Shown here piece after piece: positions 1 to 12,010 of a stretch of DNA of 33,985 nucleotides (within the stretch, counting starts at the first letter, position 1; every line of letters starts with the position of its first letter). The notes under the pieces were generated by a model. That model searched no databases, was not told the origin of the DNA, and worked only from the letters and a program-made list of their open reading frames with translations. This stretch comes from CBFGWV01 sp965652545 (GTDB taxonomy: Bacteria > Pseudomonadota > Gammaproteobacteria > Competibacterales > Competibacteraceae), in assembly GCA_965652545.1 (NCBI GenBank), contig CBFGWV010000023.1, positions 1 through 33,985 on the forward strand. The letters are read 5' to 3'. The translations under genes were made by a program, and so were the position numbers.

Positions 1-1
1 C

Positions 2-42
2 AAACTGCCCGGCATGGACAACCAGCCGGGCAGTTTTTTTTT
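2..42 (+). terminator. Terminator-like hairpin across the aroK start
   Basis: A perfect 12-bp inverted repeat (2-13 with 25-36) encloses an 11-nt loop and runs into nine consecutive T residues (34-42). The core stem is CTGCCCGGC with its complement. This is the form of a Rho-independent terminator reading rightward. The proposed aroK ATG (14-16) is the first codon of the loop, and the T tract encodes the Phe-Phe-Leu of the first beta strand of AroK, so the structure lies inside coding sequence. On the opposite strand the hairpin is followed by only three T residues, so it is directional. It may end transcripts from the gene upstream of the window, or act as an attenuator of aroK. Confidence 0.7.
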
Positions 43-553
43 GGTCGGTCCCATGGGGGCCGGCAAGTCGACGATCGGGCGGCGTTTGGCCGAGCTCGTC
101 GACTTGCCGTTCGTGGACAGCGACCACGAGATCGAGGCGCGGACGGGGGCGACGATCCCGTTGATTTTCGAGGTGGAGGGCGAAGCCGGCTTCAGGGAGC
201 GGGAGGCGTCGGTCATCGACGAACTGACCGATAACAGCCATTTGGTACTCGCCACCGGTGGCGGTGCGGTGACGCGCCCGGAGACACGTGAGCGCCTGCG
301 GGCGCGCGGCTTTGTGATCTACCTGGAAACCAGTGTTGATGAGCAACTGCGGCGCACCGCGCGTGATCGGAACCGACCTTTGCTGCGAACGCCGGACCCA
401 AGAGCACGCCTTGCGGCACTGTTGGCAGAGCGGGACCCGCTGTATCGCAGTATCGCCCACCTGATCGTCAATACGGATCATCAGCAGCCGCGTCAGGTGG
501 CGCAGCGGATACTCAAATCCGCGCCAATCCGGGCGCTTGCACAAGGCGGCTGA
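14..553 (+). CDS. aroK: Shikimate kinase
   Basis: Phosphorylates shikimate to shikimate 3-phosphate with ATP in the cytoplasm, the fifth step of the shikimate pathway. The 179-aa product has the Walker A loop GPMGAGKST (residues 12-20), the shikimate-binding Asp in VDSD (35-37), Arg61 in GFRERE, the glycine triplet ATGGGAV (80-86) and the lid arginine in RNRPLL (119-124). The length is normal for the family. The start is uncertain: no Shine-Dalgarno sequence is visible in the 13 bases upstream, no in-frame stop precedes it inside the window, and the ATG sits in the loop of a terminator-like hairpin. A start further left is possible. The latest start that keeps the Walker loop is the TTG at 41, which would lose most of the first strand. 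It is followed by aroB, the usual pairing. Confidence 0.93.
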   Translation: MDNQPGSFFLVGPMGAGKSTIGRRLAELVDLPFVDSDHEIEARTGATIPLIFEVEGEAGFREREASVIDELTDNSHLVLATGGGAVTRPETRERLRARGFVIYLETSVDEQLRRTARDRNRPLLRTPDPRARLAALLAERDPLYRSIAHLIVNTDHQQPRQVAQRILKSAPIRALAQGG

Positions 554-637
554 TTCCATAACCATTTTCTAGAGTTCGGCGGTCTGTCCGATCAGGGCCA
601 CCAGCTCATATAGAGCACCACCACATCGGGAGCGGGG

Positions 638-1711
638 ATGCGCAGCTTGTCCGTGGAATTGGGCGATCGAGGTTATCCGATTCATATCGGGTCCGGCCTG
701 TTGACGCGCTCAGACTTGTTGAAACCTCATCTCGGCGGCAGTGAAGTCCTGGTTGTCACCAACGAGACACTGGCCCCATTGTATCTGGACCAACTGGTCC
801 AGACGCTCAACGGCCTACGCGTCGAGGTGCATGTGCTTCCTGACGGTGAGCGCTTCAAGACGCTCGAGGTGCTCGCCACGATATTCGATCGTCTCCTGGC
901 CCTCGGTTTCAGCCGTCGATGTACGCTGCTCGCGCTCGGCGGCGGGGTGGTCGGGGATATGACCGGCTTCGCAGCGGCGTGTTATCAACGGGGGGTGGAT
1001 TTCATCCAGATCCCTACGACACTGTTGGCCCAAGTCGACTCCTCCGTGGGCGGCAAGACCGGAGTCAACCACCCCGGCGGCAAGAATATGATTGGTGCAT
1101 TCCACCAACCTCGCGCGGTGCTGGTGGACACCGATACGCTCACGACGCTCCCGGACCGTGAGCTGCGTGCCGGGCTGGCCGAGGTCATCAAGTATGGCTT
1201 GATCCGCGATATCGGGTTTCTAGCCTGGATCGAGACCCATCTCGAGTCGCTGCTGGGCCGCGATACGGGCGCCCTGACCGAAGCCATTGCCCGATCGTGC
1301 CAGGTCAAGGCCGATGTGGTGGCCGAAGACGAGCGCGAGGGCGGGGTTCGCGCCATACTCAATCTGGGCCACACGTTTGGCCATGCCATAGAAACCGCCA
1401 CCGGCTATACGCAATGGCTGCATGGCGAAGCCGTCGCCGCGGGCATGGTGATGGCCGCCGACCTTTCTCGACGTCTGGGCTGGATCAGCGATGCCGACCT
1501 GCAACGAGTACAGACTTTGATCGAGCGCGCCGGCCTACCCTCCCGACGGCCCGAAGACGTTTCGGTCGCACGCCTGCGGGAGCTTATGCAGGTCGATAAG
1601 AAGGTCATGGATGGGGAGCTCCGTCTGGTTTTACTCAAAGCATTGGGGATGGCAGTCGTCGAACCCGTCGCGGACGAGTCGACGCTGGCCGCTACCCTGG
1701 CGGCGGCATAA
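638..1711 (+). CDS. aroB: 3-dehydroquinate synthase
   Basis: Converts DAHP to 3-dehydroquinate, the second step of the shikimate pathway, using NAD+ and a divalent metal. The 357-aa length is typical. Visible signatures are the NAD-binding GGGVVGD (101-107), the substrate-loop region SSVGGKTGVNHPGGKN (135-150), metal-ligand Glu182 in AEVIKYG, and the histidines of NLGHTFGHAIE (242-252) and LHGEAV (261-266). The ATG at 638 is preceded by GGGAGCGGGG, a reasonable ribosome-binding site. An 84-bp gap separates it from aroK, in which I see no terminator. The next gene starts 3 nt after the aroB stop, so the two are almost certainly cotranscribed and probably translationally coupled. Confidence 0.97.
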   Translation: MRSLSVELGDRGYPIHIGSGLLTRSDLLKPHLGGSEVLVVTNETLAPLYLDQLVQTLNGLRVEVHVLPDGERFKTLEVLATIFDRLLALGFSRRCTLLALGGGVVGDMTGFAAACYQRGVDFIQIPTTLLAQVDSSVGGKTGVNHPGGKNMIGAFHQPRAVLVDTDTLTTLPDRELRAGLAEVIKYGLIRDIGFLAWIETHLESLLGRDTGALTEAIARSCQVKADVVAEDEREGGVRAILNLGHTFGHAIETATGYTQWLHGEAVAAGMVMAADLSRRLGWISDADLQRVQTLIERAGLPSRRPEDVSVARLRELMQVDKKVMDGELRLVLLKALGMAVVEPVADESTLAATLAAA

Positions 1712-1714
1712 GTC

Positions 1715-3346
1715 ATGCGGGACGATAGCCGGTTACGTGTTTCGGAATCCGCACTGTATGCCGCGTTCAACCCGATGCCGGTGCCGGCCGATCGCTTCTT
1801 CGACACCCCCTCGCTCAATCACAAGCTGGGCACGTTACTCAACATCGCCACCTCCGGTGCCGAGATCGGTCTGGTAAAAGGTCCTGACGGTTCAGGCAAG
1901 ACGACGTTGATCCGACGTTTGGACGCCCTTCTGGAAACCCGTCCCGGGGTCACGTTCCTGACCATGGAGGCCGCGCCGGGTATCCGACTGCCGCAGGCGC
2001 TCGGTGAGCGACTGGGACTGGATGCGGACGAGATGGGCACTACGCCCACGAAGCGCCTGATCGAGTATCTGCGTCATCTGCGCGGCGGCGGCATGGCCGT
2101 GGCGGTCGCAATCGATGATGCGCATCACTTGCTGCCGGACGATTTGGTCTTCCTGGCGTCGCTGAGCCTCTCACCCAACCCTACCAAGGGCGGTCTGCTG
2201 CACCTGATGTTGTTCGCCACGGCGGCCATCGATGAGCGTCTCAAGCGGGTCAGCCATGCCGTTCCACCGGAGCGGGTGTTCGACATGCCCATATCGCCGC
2301 TATCGGCGGAGCAAACGGCAGACTATGTCCGACATCGGCTACGTCAGGCCGGCCTGGGCGAAGGGTTCGTGCCGCCCCCGGGTCGATTGAGCGCAATCTA
2401 TCGCCGAGCGGGCGGACGACCGGCCGCTATCAATCTGCTGATGCGCGGCGAACGGCAGGCGAAACAAAATCCGCTCCTGCAACTGGGCTGGCCGCTTCTT
2501 GCGGCGATTGCCGGCGGTTTGGCCGTATTGGGGCTCGGCCTGGGGCTGTGGGCTTTCATGGCCGCAGACGACGCCCCGCCACCCACGACAATCGCGGCTA
2601 ACGAACCCACCAGCGTGAGCAGCACGCCACCGCCGGCGGATCCACCGTTGGCGGCGGATCCCCTCCCCTCTGCCCTGCCACCGCCAGCGAGCGCCGACAA
2701 GGCTGACGACGAACCCCCCGCGACCATTTGGGACGATGAGGTGGTCCAGGCCCCGCCCCCGGCTGTAGTACCCGTGCAAGAGCCCGACGTCACTGAAGTC
2801 GAACCTTCTGTGGCCCAGGCTCAGACGCCACCACCGGTCAGCATACCCAAAACGAGCGATGACCTGTCCAACGAGGCCCCTGCCCCGCCACCGACCGATC
2901 GTCCGTCACCCTTCGCAGACCAGCCGGTTTCGGCAGCCGCTCCCACAGCACCGGCGGCCATAAAGCTGGTATCGATTGCCGAGCCGCTCGCCGCCACCCC
3001 CGCGTTGACGCTCAAGCCGACGCTGAGCAGCACCCCGGCAAGAGGCACCGCGCCGGACTGGCTGCTGAGCCGCCCGGCTGAGGAGTACATGATTCAGTTG
3101 CTGGCCTCCGACGACCCCGCCAAAGTCGAACAGTTCGTCGCCACCCACGACTTCCCCATACAGCCGACCATTCTGGCGACCGACAATGCGGGCGCACGCT
3201 GGTATGTGTTGTTGCTGGGACCCTATCAGGACCAAGCCCAGGCGAACGCCGCCGCGAATGGCCTACCAGCGGAACTCAAAGCCGGCAAGCCCTGGTTACG
3301 ATCCGTGTCGGCGCTCACCAAGGTCGCGGCAGATGTAGATAACTAG
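1715..3346 (+). CDS. AAA ATPase with C-terminal SPOR domain (DamX-like)
   Basis: A 543-aa single-pass membrane protein. The N-terminal cytoplasmic part is an AAA/ExeA-type ATPase with Walker A GPDGSGKTT (56-64) and Walker B VAIDDAHHL (131-139). A hydrophobic Gly/Leu/Ala-rich segment (about 259-282) follows, then roughly 170 residues rich in Pro, Ala, Thr and Ser (about 285-450), and a C-terminal SPOR-like domain (about 456-535) containing YMIQLLAS and WYVLLLGPY. SPOR domains bind denuded glycan strands at division septa, so a cell-division role on the periplasmic side is the family expectation. Proteins of this architecture commonly lie between aroB and gltB in gammaproteobacteria and are called DamX-like. 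E. coli DamX lacks a clear ATPase motif, so the equivalence is by position and SPOR domain only. The Pro-rich linker is low complexity. Confidence 0.85.
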   Translation: MRDDSRLRVSESALYAAFNPMPVPADRFFDTPSLNHKLGTLLNIATSGAEIGLVKGPDGSGKTTLIRRLDALLETRPGVTFLTMEAAPGIRLPQALGERLGLDADEMGTTPTKRLIEYLRHLRGGGMAVAVAIDDAHHLLPDDLVFLASLSLSPNPTKGGLLHLMLFATAAIDERLKRVSHAVPPERVFDMPISPLSAEQTADYVRHRLRQAGLGEGFVPPPGRLSAIYRRAGGRPAAINLLMRGERQAKQNPLLQLGWPLLAAIAGGLAVLGLGLGLWAFMAADDAPPPTTIAANEPTSVSSTPPPADPPLAADPLPSALPPPASADKADDEPPATIWDDEVVQAPPPAVVPVQEPDVTEVEPSVAQAQTPPPVSIPKTSDDLSNEAPAPPPTDRPSPFADQPVSAAAPTAPAAIKLVSIAEPLAATPALTLKPTLSSTPARGTAPDWLLSRPAEEYMIQLLASDDPAKVEQFVATHDFPIQPTILATDNAGARWYVLLLGPYQDQAQANAAANGLPAELKAGKPWLRSVSALTKVAADVDN

Positions 3347-3370
3347 TCCAAATTTGCATAGAGTTTTGAA

Positions 3371-3399
3371 TTGCTTGCATCGGTACCGCTGTTTATAGT
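3371..3399 (+). promoter_or_regulatory. Putative sigma-70 promoter of gltBD
   Basis: TTGCTT (3371-3376) and TATAGT (3394-3399) are separated by 17 bp, a good match to a housekeeping promoter. Transcription would begin near 3406 and leave about 160 nt of untranslated leader before the gltB start at 3568. The leader contains only weak short inverted repeats (for example CCGGA with TCCGG around 3427-3454) and does not resemble any riboswitch I recognise. The 221-bp gap between the DamX-like gene and gltB holds nothing else that I can support. Confidence 0.5.
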
Positions 3400-3567
3400 G
3401 GAGGGCCGCCCTTGGGGCTGCCACCTTCCGGACCGATATCAAACGGGTATCCGGTGCTGTTCTCGCATGTCGGCCAAATGCCGTGCAATTTCGGCCGCGC
3501 GAGACCACGGTGCGAATCACCCGCAGGGCGGACACATACGATTGCTGTGCCATTCGGAGTGACGCCC

Positions 3568-8034
<4,467 letters not shown>

Positions 8035-8051
8035 CGCCAGAGATCTAAACC

Positions 8052-9467
8052 ATGTCCAAATCGAAACCGCTGTTGTTCGTGGATCTGGATCGACACGATC
8101 CACCGAAGGTGGAGGCGCGTGAGCGCATCGTCCAGTTCAAGGAGATCTATGGCCAGTTCGATGCCAAAGGTGCCGCCGACCAGGCCGGCCGTTGCCTGCA
8201 TTGCGGCAACCCGTACTGCGAGTGGAAGTGCCCGGTGCACAACTACATCCCCAACTGGCTGCAGTTGATCAACGAGGGCAACCTCTTCGAAGCGGCGGAG
8301 ATGAGCCACCGCACCAATTCCCTGCCGGAGATGTGCGGCAGGGTATGCCCTCAGGACCGCCTGTGCGAAGGGGCGTGCACGCTGAACGACGGCTTCGGCG
8401 CGGTAACCATCGGTTCGATCGAAAAATACATCACCGACGAGGCCCTCAAAGCCGGCTGGCGGCCGGACATGTCCAAAGTCGTCTCCACCGGCAAGCGTGT
8501 CGCCATCGTGGGTGCCGGCCCCGCAGGGCTCGGCTGCGCCGATATCCTGGTGCGCAACGGCGTCACCCCAGTGGTCTATGACCGCTACGCCCAGATCGGC
8601 GGCCTGCTGACCTTCGGCATCCCGCCGTTCAAGCTGGAGAAAGAAGTCGTGCAGACCCGCCGCGAAATCATGGAAGGCATGGGTGTGGAGTTCGTCCTCG
8701 GCACGGAAATCGGCAAGGACATCGCCTTCGAGCAGTTGCTCGCCGATTACGACGCCGTGTTCCTCGGCATGGGCACCTACACCTACATGAAAGGCGGCTT
8801 TGCCGGCGAAGACCTGCCGGGTGTGCATGATGCCCTGCCGTACCTGATCTCGAACATCAATCGCCTGCTGGGGCTGGAGTCCGACCCGGGCGACTTTATC
8901 GACATGAAAGGCCAACGGGTGGTTGTGCTCGGCGGTGGCGACACAGCGATGGACTGCAACCGCACCGCCATTCGCCAGGGTGCCGCCTCAGTGAGCTGCG
9001 CCTATCGTCGCGACGAGGCCAACATGCCCGGCTCCAAGCGCGAGGTGACCAATGCCAAGGAAGAAGGCGTCCAGTTCCTGTGGAACCGCCAGCCGATCGA
9101 AATCGTGGGCAACGGCAAGGTCGAAGGCGTGAAGGTCTGCACGACGCGCCTGGGCGCACCCGACGTGCGTGGCCGACGCAGCCCGGAGGTCGTCCCCGGC
9201 TCCGAAGAGATCATCCCGGCTGACCGGGTTCTCATCGCCTTCGGCTTCCGCCCCAGCCCCCAGCCCTGGTTCGACACCTTCGGCCTAGGCCTGGACGACC
9301 GGGGGCGGATGCGGGTAAACACCAGCGCCACGGCGCCGGCCTTCCAGACCGGTAACCCGAAAGTCTTCGCCGGCGGCGACATGGTGCGCGGGTCCGATCT
9401 GGTGGTCACCGCCGTGTTCGAAGGGCGTGAAGCGGCCAAAGGCATTCTGGACTACCTCGAGGTCTGA
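8052..9467 (+). CDS. gltD: Glutamate synthase (NADPH) small subunit
   Basis: Beta subunit of GOGAT. It oxidises NADPH with FAD and passes electrons through iron-sulfur clusters to GltB. The 471-aa length matches E. coli GltD (472). Two cysteine groups that bind [4Fe-4S] clusters are intact: C48, C51, C56, C60 and C95, C99, C105, C109. The FAD dinucleotide fold is GAGPAGLGCA (154-163) and the NADPH fold is GGGDTAMDC (294-302). The ATG at 8052 lies 17 nt after the gltB stop with no terminator between them, so the two form one operon. No simple terminator follows; the next recognisable structure is the large inverted-repeat element starting at 9515. Confidence 0.97.
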   Translation: MSKSKPLLFVDLDRHDPPKVEARERIVQFKEIYGQFDAKGAADQAGRCLHCGNPYCEWKCPVHNYIPNWLQLINEGNLFEAAEMSHRTNSLPEMCGRVCPQDRLCEGACTLNDGFGAVTIGSIEKYITDEALKAGWRPDMSKVVSTGKRVAIVGAGPAGLGCADILVRNGVTPVVYDRYAQIGGLLTFGIPPFKLEKEVVQTRREIMEGMGVEFVLGTEIGKDIAFEQLLADYDAVFLGMGTYTYMKGGFAGEDLPGVHDALPYLISNINRLLGLESDPGDFIDMKGQRVVVLGGGDTAMDCNRTAIRQGAASVSCAYRRDEANMPGSKREVTNAKEEGVQFLWNRQPIEIVGNGKVEGVKVCTTRLGAPDVRGRRSPEVVPGSEEIIPADRVLIAFGFRPSPQPWFDTFGLGLDDRGRMRVNTSATAPAFQTGNPKVFAGGDMVRGSDLVVTAVFEGREAAKGILDYLEV

Positions 9468-9514
9468 CTCCTTCCCTCGAACAAAGGGCAGCACATCGGG
9501 CGCCACCAGACACA

Positions 9515-9628
9515 GCTCGGTCGGTGGGGTGGATCGTTGTCCGACCGACGGCAGCATGGATGCTGCCGTCGAGCGCACACGGACGTGTTCACAGCGAGTC
9601 GGACAACGATCCACCCCATCGACCGGGC
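9515..9628 (+). repeat. Long structured inverted-repeat element between gltD and hemE
   Basis: Two 31-nt arms (9515-9545 and 9598-9628) are complementary at 29 of 31 positions. The two remaining pairs (9517/9626 and 9524/9619) are T opposite G and G opposite T, so RNA of the plus strand would form an unbroken 31-bp helix with two G-U wobbles. Inside lies a second perfect hairpin of 11 bp (9546-9556 with 9561-9571) with a TGGA loop, then about 26 nt with a weak ACAC/GTGT hairpin near 9577-9588. The fold is therefore branched. No T tract follows, so it is not an ordinary intrinsic terminator. It could be a REPIN or MITE-like palindromic element, a structured RNA, or an RNase III processing site. 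No second copy was seen in the window. It occupies nearly half of the 244-bp gap; the rest holds no supported feature. Confidence 0.8.
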
Positions 9629-9711
9629 GGGAACCCGGCACCCAGCCGCGCGACAGACCGTCTCTTCAGGTACCCTTGCCGGCATTGACGTCCTGCCACC
9701 GATGACGGCCC

Positions 9712-10776
9712 ATGTCCCGCCTCGACAACGATCTGCTCCTGCGCGCTCTGCTCCGCCAACCCACCCCCCGCACGCCCATGTGGATCATGCGCCAGGCGGG
9801 CCGATACCTGCCCGAATACCGCGCAAGCCGCACCAAGGCGGGGAGCTTCATGGACCTGTGCCGCAACCCGGAGCTGGCCTGCGAAGTCACGCTGCAACCG
9901 CTGGCACGCTATCAACTGGATGCAGCCATCCTCTTCTCAGACATCCTCACCGTCCCCGATGCCATGGGGCTCGGCCTGTCCTTCGGCGAAGGCGAGGGCC
10001 CGCGCTTTGCCCATCCCATACGCTCGGCCGCCGACGTCGCACGCCTACCCCGACCCGACCCGGAAGGGGAACTGCGCTACGTGATGGATGCGGTAAGGAC
10101 GATCCGCACCGCATTGGACGGCCGCGTGCCACTGATCGGCTTCAGCGGCAGTCCCTGGACATTGGCCACGTATATGGTCGAGGGCGGTACCAGTCGCGAT
10201 TTCGCAACGATCAAGGCCCTGCTGTACACCGAGCCGGCGCTACTGCACGAACTGCTCAGTCGCGTTGCCGATACCGTAACCGATTACCTCAACGCCCAGG
10301 TCGCCGCGGGCGCCCAAGCGTTGATGATCTTCGACACCTGGGGTGGGGTGCTGGCCGACGGGGCCTATCGGGCGTTCTCACTGGCGTACATGTCCCGTAT
10401 CGTGGCTTCGCTGACCCGAGAGGCTGACGGCCGACGGGTTCCGGTGATCCTCTTCACCAAAGGTGGCGGGCAGTGGCTGGAGGCGATGGCGGACAGCGGC
10501 TGCGATGGGCTCGGCCTGGACTGGACCTGCGATATCGGCACCGCACGCACGCGGGTGGGCGATCGGGTGGCCCTGCAAGGCAACCTCGATCCGGCCGTGC
10601 TGTACGGCCCGCCTGAAACCATACGTGGCGAGGCCCACAAGGTGCTGGAGGCCTTCGGCCCACATCCCGGCCATGTCTTCAACCTGGGGCACGGCATCAC
10701 CCCCCAGGTGGACCCCGACCACGTCACCGCCCTGGTCGACGCCGTTCGCAACTATCGAGCGCCAAAGAGCCCATGA
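9712..10776 (+). CDS. hemE: Uroporphyrinogen decarboxylase
   Basis: Decarboxylates the four acetate side chains of uroporphyrinogen III to give coproporphyrinogen III in haem synthesis. The enzyme is cytosolic and needs no cofactor. The 354-aa product begins MSRLDNDLLLRALLRQP and carries the family signature MWIMRQAGRYLPEYRASR (23-40), with the arginines that hold substrate carboxylates. It also has the catalytic Asp77 in LFSDIL, GFSGSPWTLATYMVEGG in the middle, and FNLGHGITP near the C terminus. The length matches E. coli (354). The Shine-Dalgarno is weak, but the N-terminal similarity supports this ATG. hemE after gltD is the order I recall from Pseudomonas. The stop overlaps an ATG at 10773 that I do not take as the next start. 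Confidence 0.96.
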   Translation: MSRLDNDLLLRALLRQPTPRTPMWIMRQAGRYLPEYRASRTKAGSFMDLCRNPELACEVTLQPLARYQLDAAILFSDILTVPDAMGLGLSFGEGEGPRFAHPIRSAADVARLPRPDPEGELRYVMDAVRTIRTALDGRVPLIGFSGSPWTLATYMVEGGTSRDFATIKALLYTEPALLHELLSRVADTVTDYLNAQVAAGAQALMIFDTWGGVLADGAYRAFSLAYMSRIVASLTREADGRRVPVILFTKGGGQWLEAMADSGCDGLGLDWTCDIGTARTRVGDRVALQGNLDPAVLYGPPETIRGEAHKVLEAFGPHPGHVFNLGHGITPQVDPDHVTALVDAVRNYRAPKSP

Positions 10777-10841
10777 AGCGGACAGCCGGCCCCTCCGGCA
10801 ACCATGCACGACGATACAAAGCCATTGCCGCGGCAACAGGC

Positions 10842-10850
10842 TGCTATGAT
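10842..10850 (+). promoter_or_regulatory. Putative extended -10 promoter of the NUDIX gene
   Basis: TGCTATGAT (10842-10850) is an extended -10 element (TGN followed by TATGAT). Transcription would start near 10857, about 24 nt before the ATG at 10881. A TTGCCG hexamer lies at 10825-10830, but the 14-bp spacing is short for a paired -35; extended -10 promoters do not need one. The position supports the start at 10881 over the upstream in-frame ATG at 10773. Confidence 0.4.
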
Positions 10851-10880
10851 CGACAGTACGTACCACGAACGGGGAGCCTC

Positions 10881-11372
10881 ATGGCGGTCACAACGCTTTC
10901 CGCCGGCGTGGTGGTGCTTTACTGGCACCGCGATCACTACCGCTACCTGCTACTGCGGGCCTACAACTATTGGGACTTCCCCAAGGGTCAGGTCGAGTCC
11001 GGCGAAGCGCCGCTGGATGCCGCCATGCGTGAAGTGCAGGAGGAAACCGGGCTGGTGGACCTCAAATTCGACTGGGGCGAACCATTTTGCGAAACCCAGC
11101 CCTATAACCACGGCCGCAAGGTTGCCCGGTATTACATCGCCCGCAGTGTAGGCAACCGTGTGTACTTGCCGGTGAACCCCGAGCTCGGGCGGCCCGAGCA
11201 CAATGGTTTTCTCTGGGCGACCCGCCGCGAGGCCTGGAAACTGGTGACACCGCGGGTGCAGCAGATCTTGCGCTGGTCGGACGAGATCCTGTTCAGACAG
11301 AACGACAAGTCGACACCCGGGGACGGCGTTCCGCGTACAGACCAGGCGCTGGGGGCACCGGGTTCGAGGTAA
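10881..11372 (+). CDS. NUDIX hydrolase, Ap4A-hydrolase-like
   Basis: A 163-aa NUDIX protein that should hydrolyse a nucleoside diphosphate linked to another moiety. The NUDIX box is a perfect match (residues 36-58): Gly, five residues, Glu, seven residues, then REVQEETGL. The sequence before it, YNYWDFPKGQVESGE, resembles the asymmetric diadenosine tetraphosphate hydrolases (NUDT2-like), which makes Ap4A a plausible substrate, but the specificity is not proven by sequence. The ATG at 10881 has GGGGAG 4 nt upstream and follows an extended -10 element. An in-frame ATG at 10773 overlaps the hemE stop but would add 36 unconserved residues. The stop overlaps the Shine-Dalgarno of the following CBS gene, so the two are probably cotranscribed. 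Confidence 0.85.
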   Translation: MAVTTLSAGVVVLYWHRDHYRYLLLRAYNYWDFPKGQVESGEAPLDAAMREVQEETGLVDLKFDWGEPFCETQPYNHGRKVARYYIARSVGNRVYLPVNPELGRPEHNGFLWATRREAWKLVTPRVQQILRWSDEILFRQNDKSTPGDGVPRTDQALGAPGSR

Positions 11373-11377
11373 CGACC

Positions 11378-11989
11378 ATGACTGCCAGCAGATACGCACC
11401 GCTTGCATTCCATCATCTGGCACACGGCGCCACGTATTTTCGGCCGCGGCAGAATCTGCCGCAGCAGGTCACGCAAGACGACCCGGCCATCCACTGCATG
11501 ACGGACCTGCGTCAGGTTTCGGCAATCATGGTCTCGATGACCACACCGCTGTTCATGGCCCATGAGCGGATGATCAAGAGCGGCGTCCGGCTGCTGTTGG
11601 TCGCCGACCCCGACGGGACCGTGCGCGGTTTGATCACCAGCCGCGACATCCAGGGGGAGAAGCCCCAGCGGATACTGGAAAAATCTGGCGGCCGCTACGA
11701 CGAGTTGCTGGTGCGGGACATCATGACCCTGGGGCCGAAACTGGACGTGTTGATGATGGATCAGGTACTCACGGCGCGGGTCGGCGATATCATCGCCACG
11801 TTGCGGGCGTCCGGACGACAGCATTCCATGGTCGCGGATACCGACCCCGACAGCGGAAAACTGGCAATCCGCGGCTTGTTCTCGCTCTCGCAGATTGCCC
11901 ATCAACTGGGTATCGAAATCGACACGGCCAGCCGGGCAACTACGTTCGCGGAACTGGAGGCGGCGCTGAACAGCCCCAAGGGCGGGTGA
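11378..11989 (+). CDS. CBS-pair domain protein
   Basis: A 203-aa protein built mainly of two CBS motifs, roughly residues 36-93 (ending GLITSRDIQG) and 113-176 (starting RDIMT, ending IRGLFSLSQIA). Such Bateman modules bind adenosine nucleotides and usually regulate a partner. No catalytic domain is attached, so the partner and ligand cannot be read from the sequence. GAGGT lies 7 nt before the ATG and overlaps the NUDIX stop, which indicates cotranscription with that gene. A nucleotide-sensing protein next to a nucleotide-hydrolysing enzyme invites a link through Ap4A or ATP/AMP, but this is inference. The gene ends 21 bp from the converging LysR gene, with no terminator visible between them. 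Confidence 0.82.
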   Translation: MTASRYAPLAFHHLAHGATYFRPRQNLPQQVTQDDPAIHCMTDLRQVSAIMVSMTTPLFMAHERMIKSGVRLLLVADPDGTVRGLITSRDIQGEKPQRILEKSGGRYDELLVRDIMTLGPKLDVLMMDQVLTARVGDIIATLRASGRQHSMVADTDPDSGKLAIRGLFSLSQIAHQLGIEIDTASRATTFAELEAALNSPKGG

Positions 11990-12010
11990 CATCAAGGAGG
12001 TGTTTGTCCT

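Noticed and set aside
9515..9628. Ordinary Rho-independent terminator of gltBD
   Set aside because: There is no T tract after the right arm, and the stem is far longer and more branched than a terminator needs.
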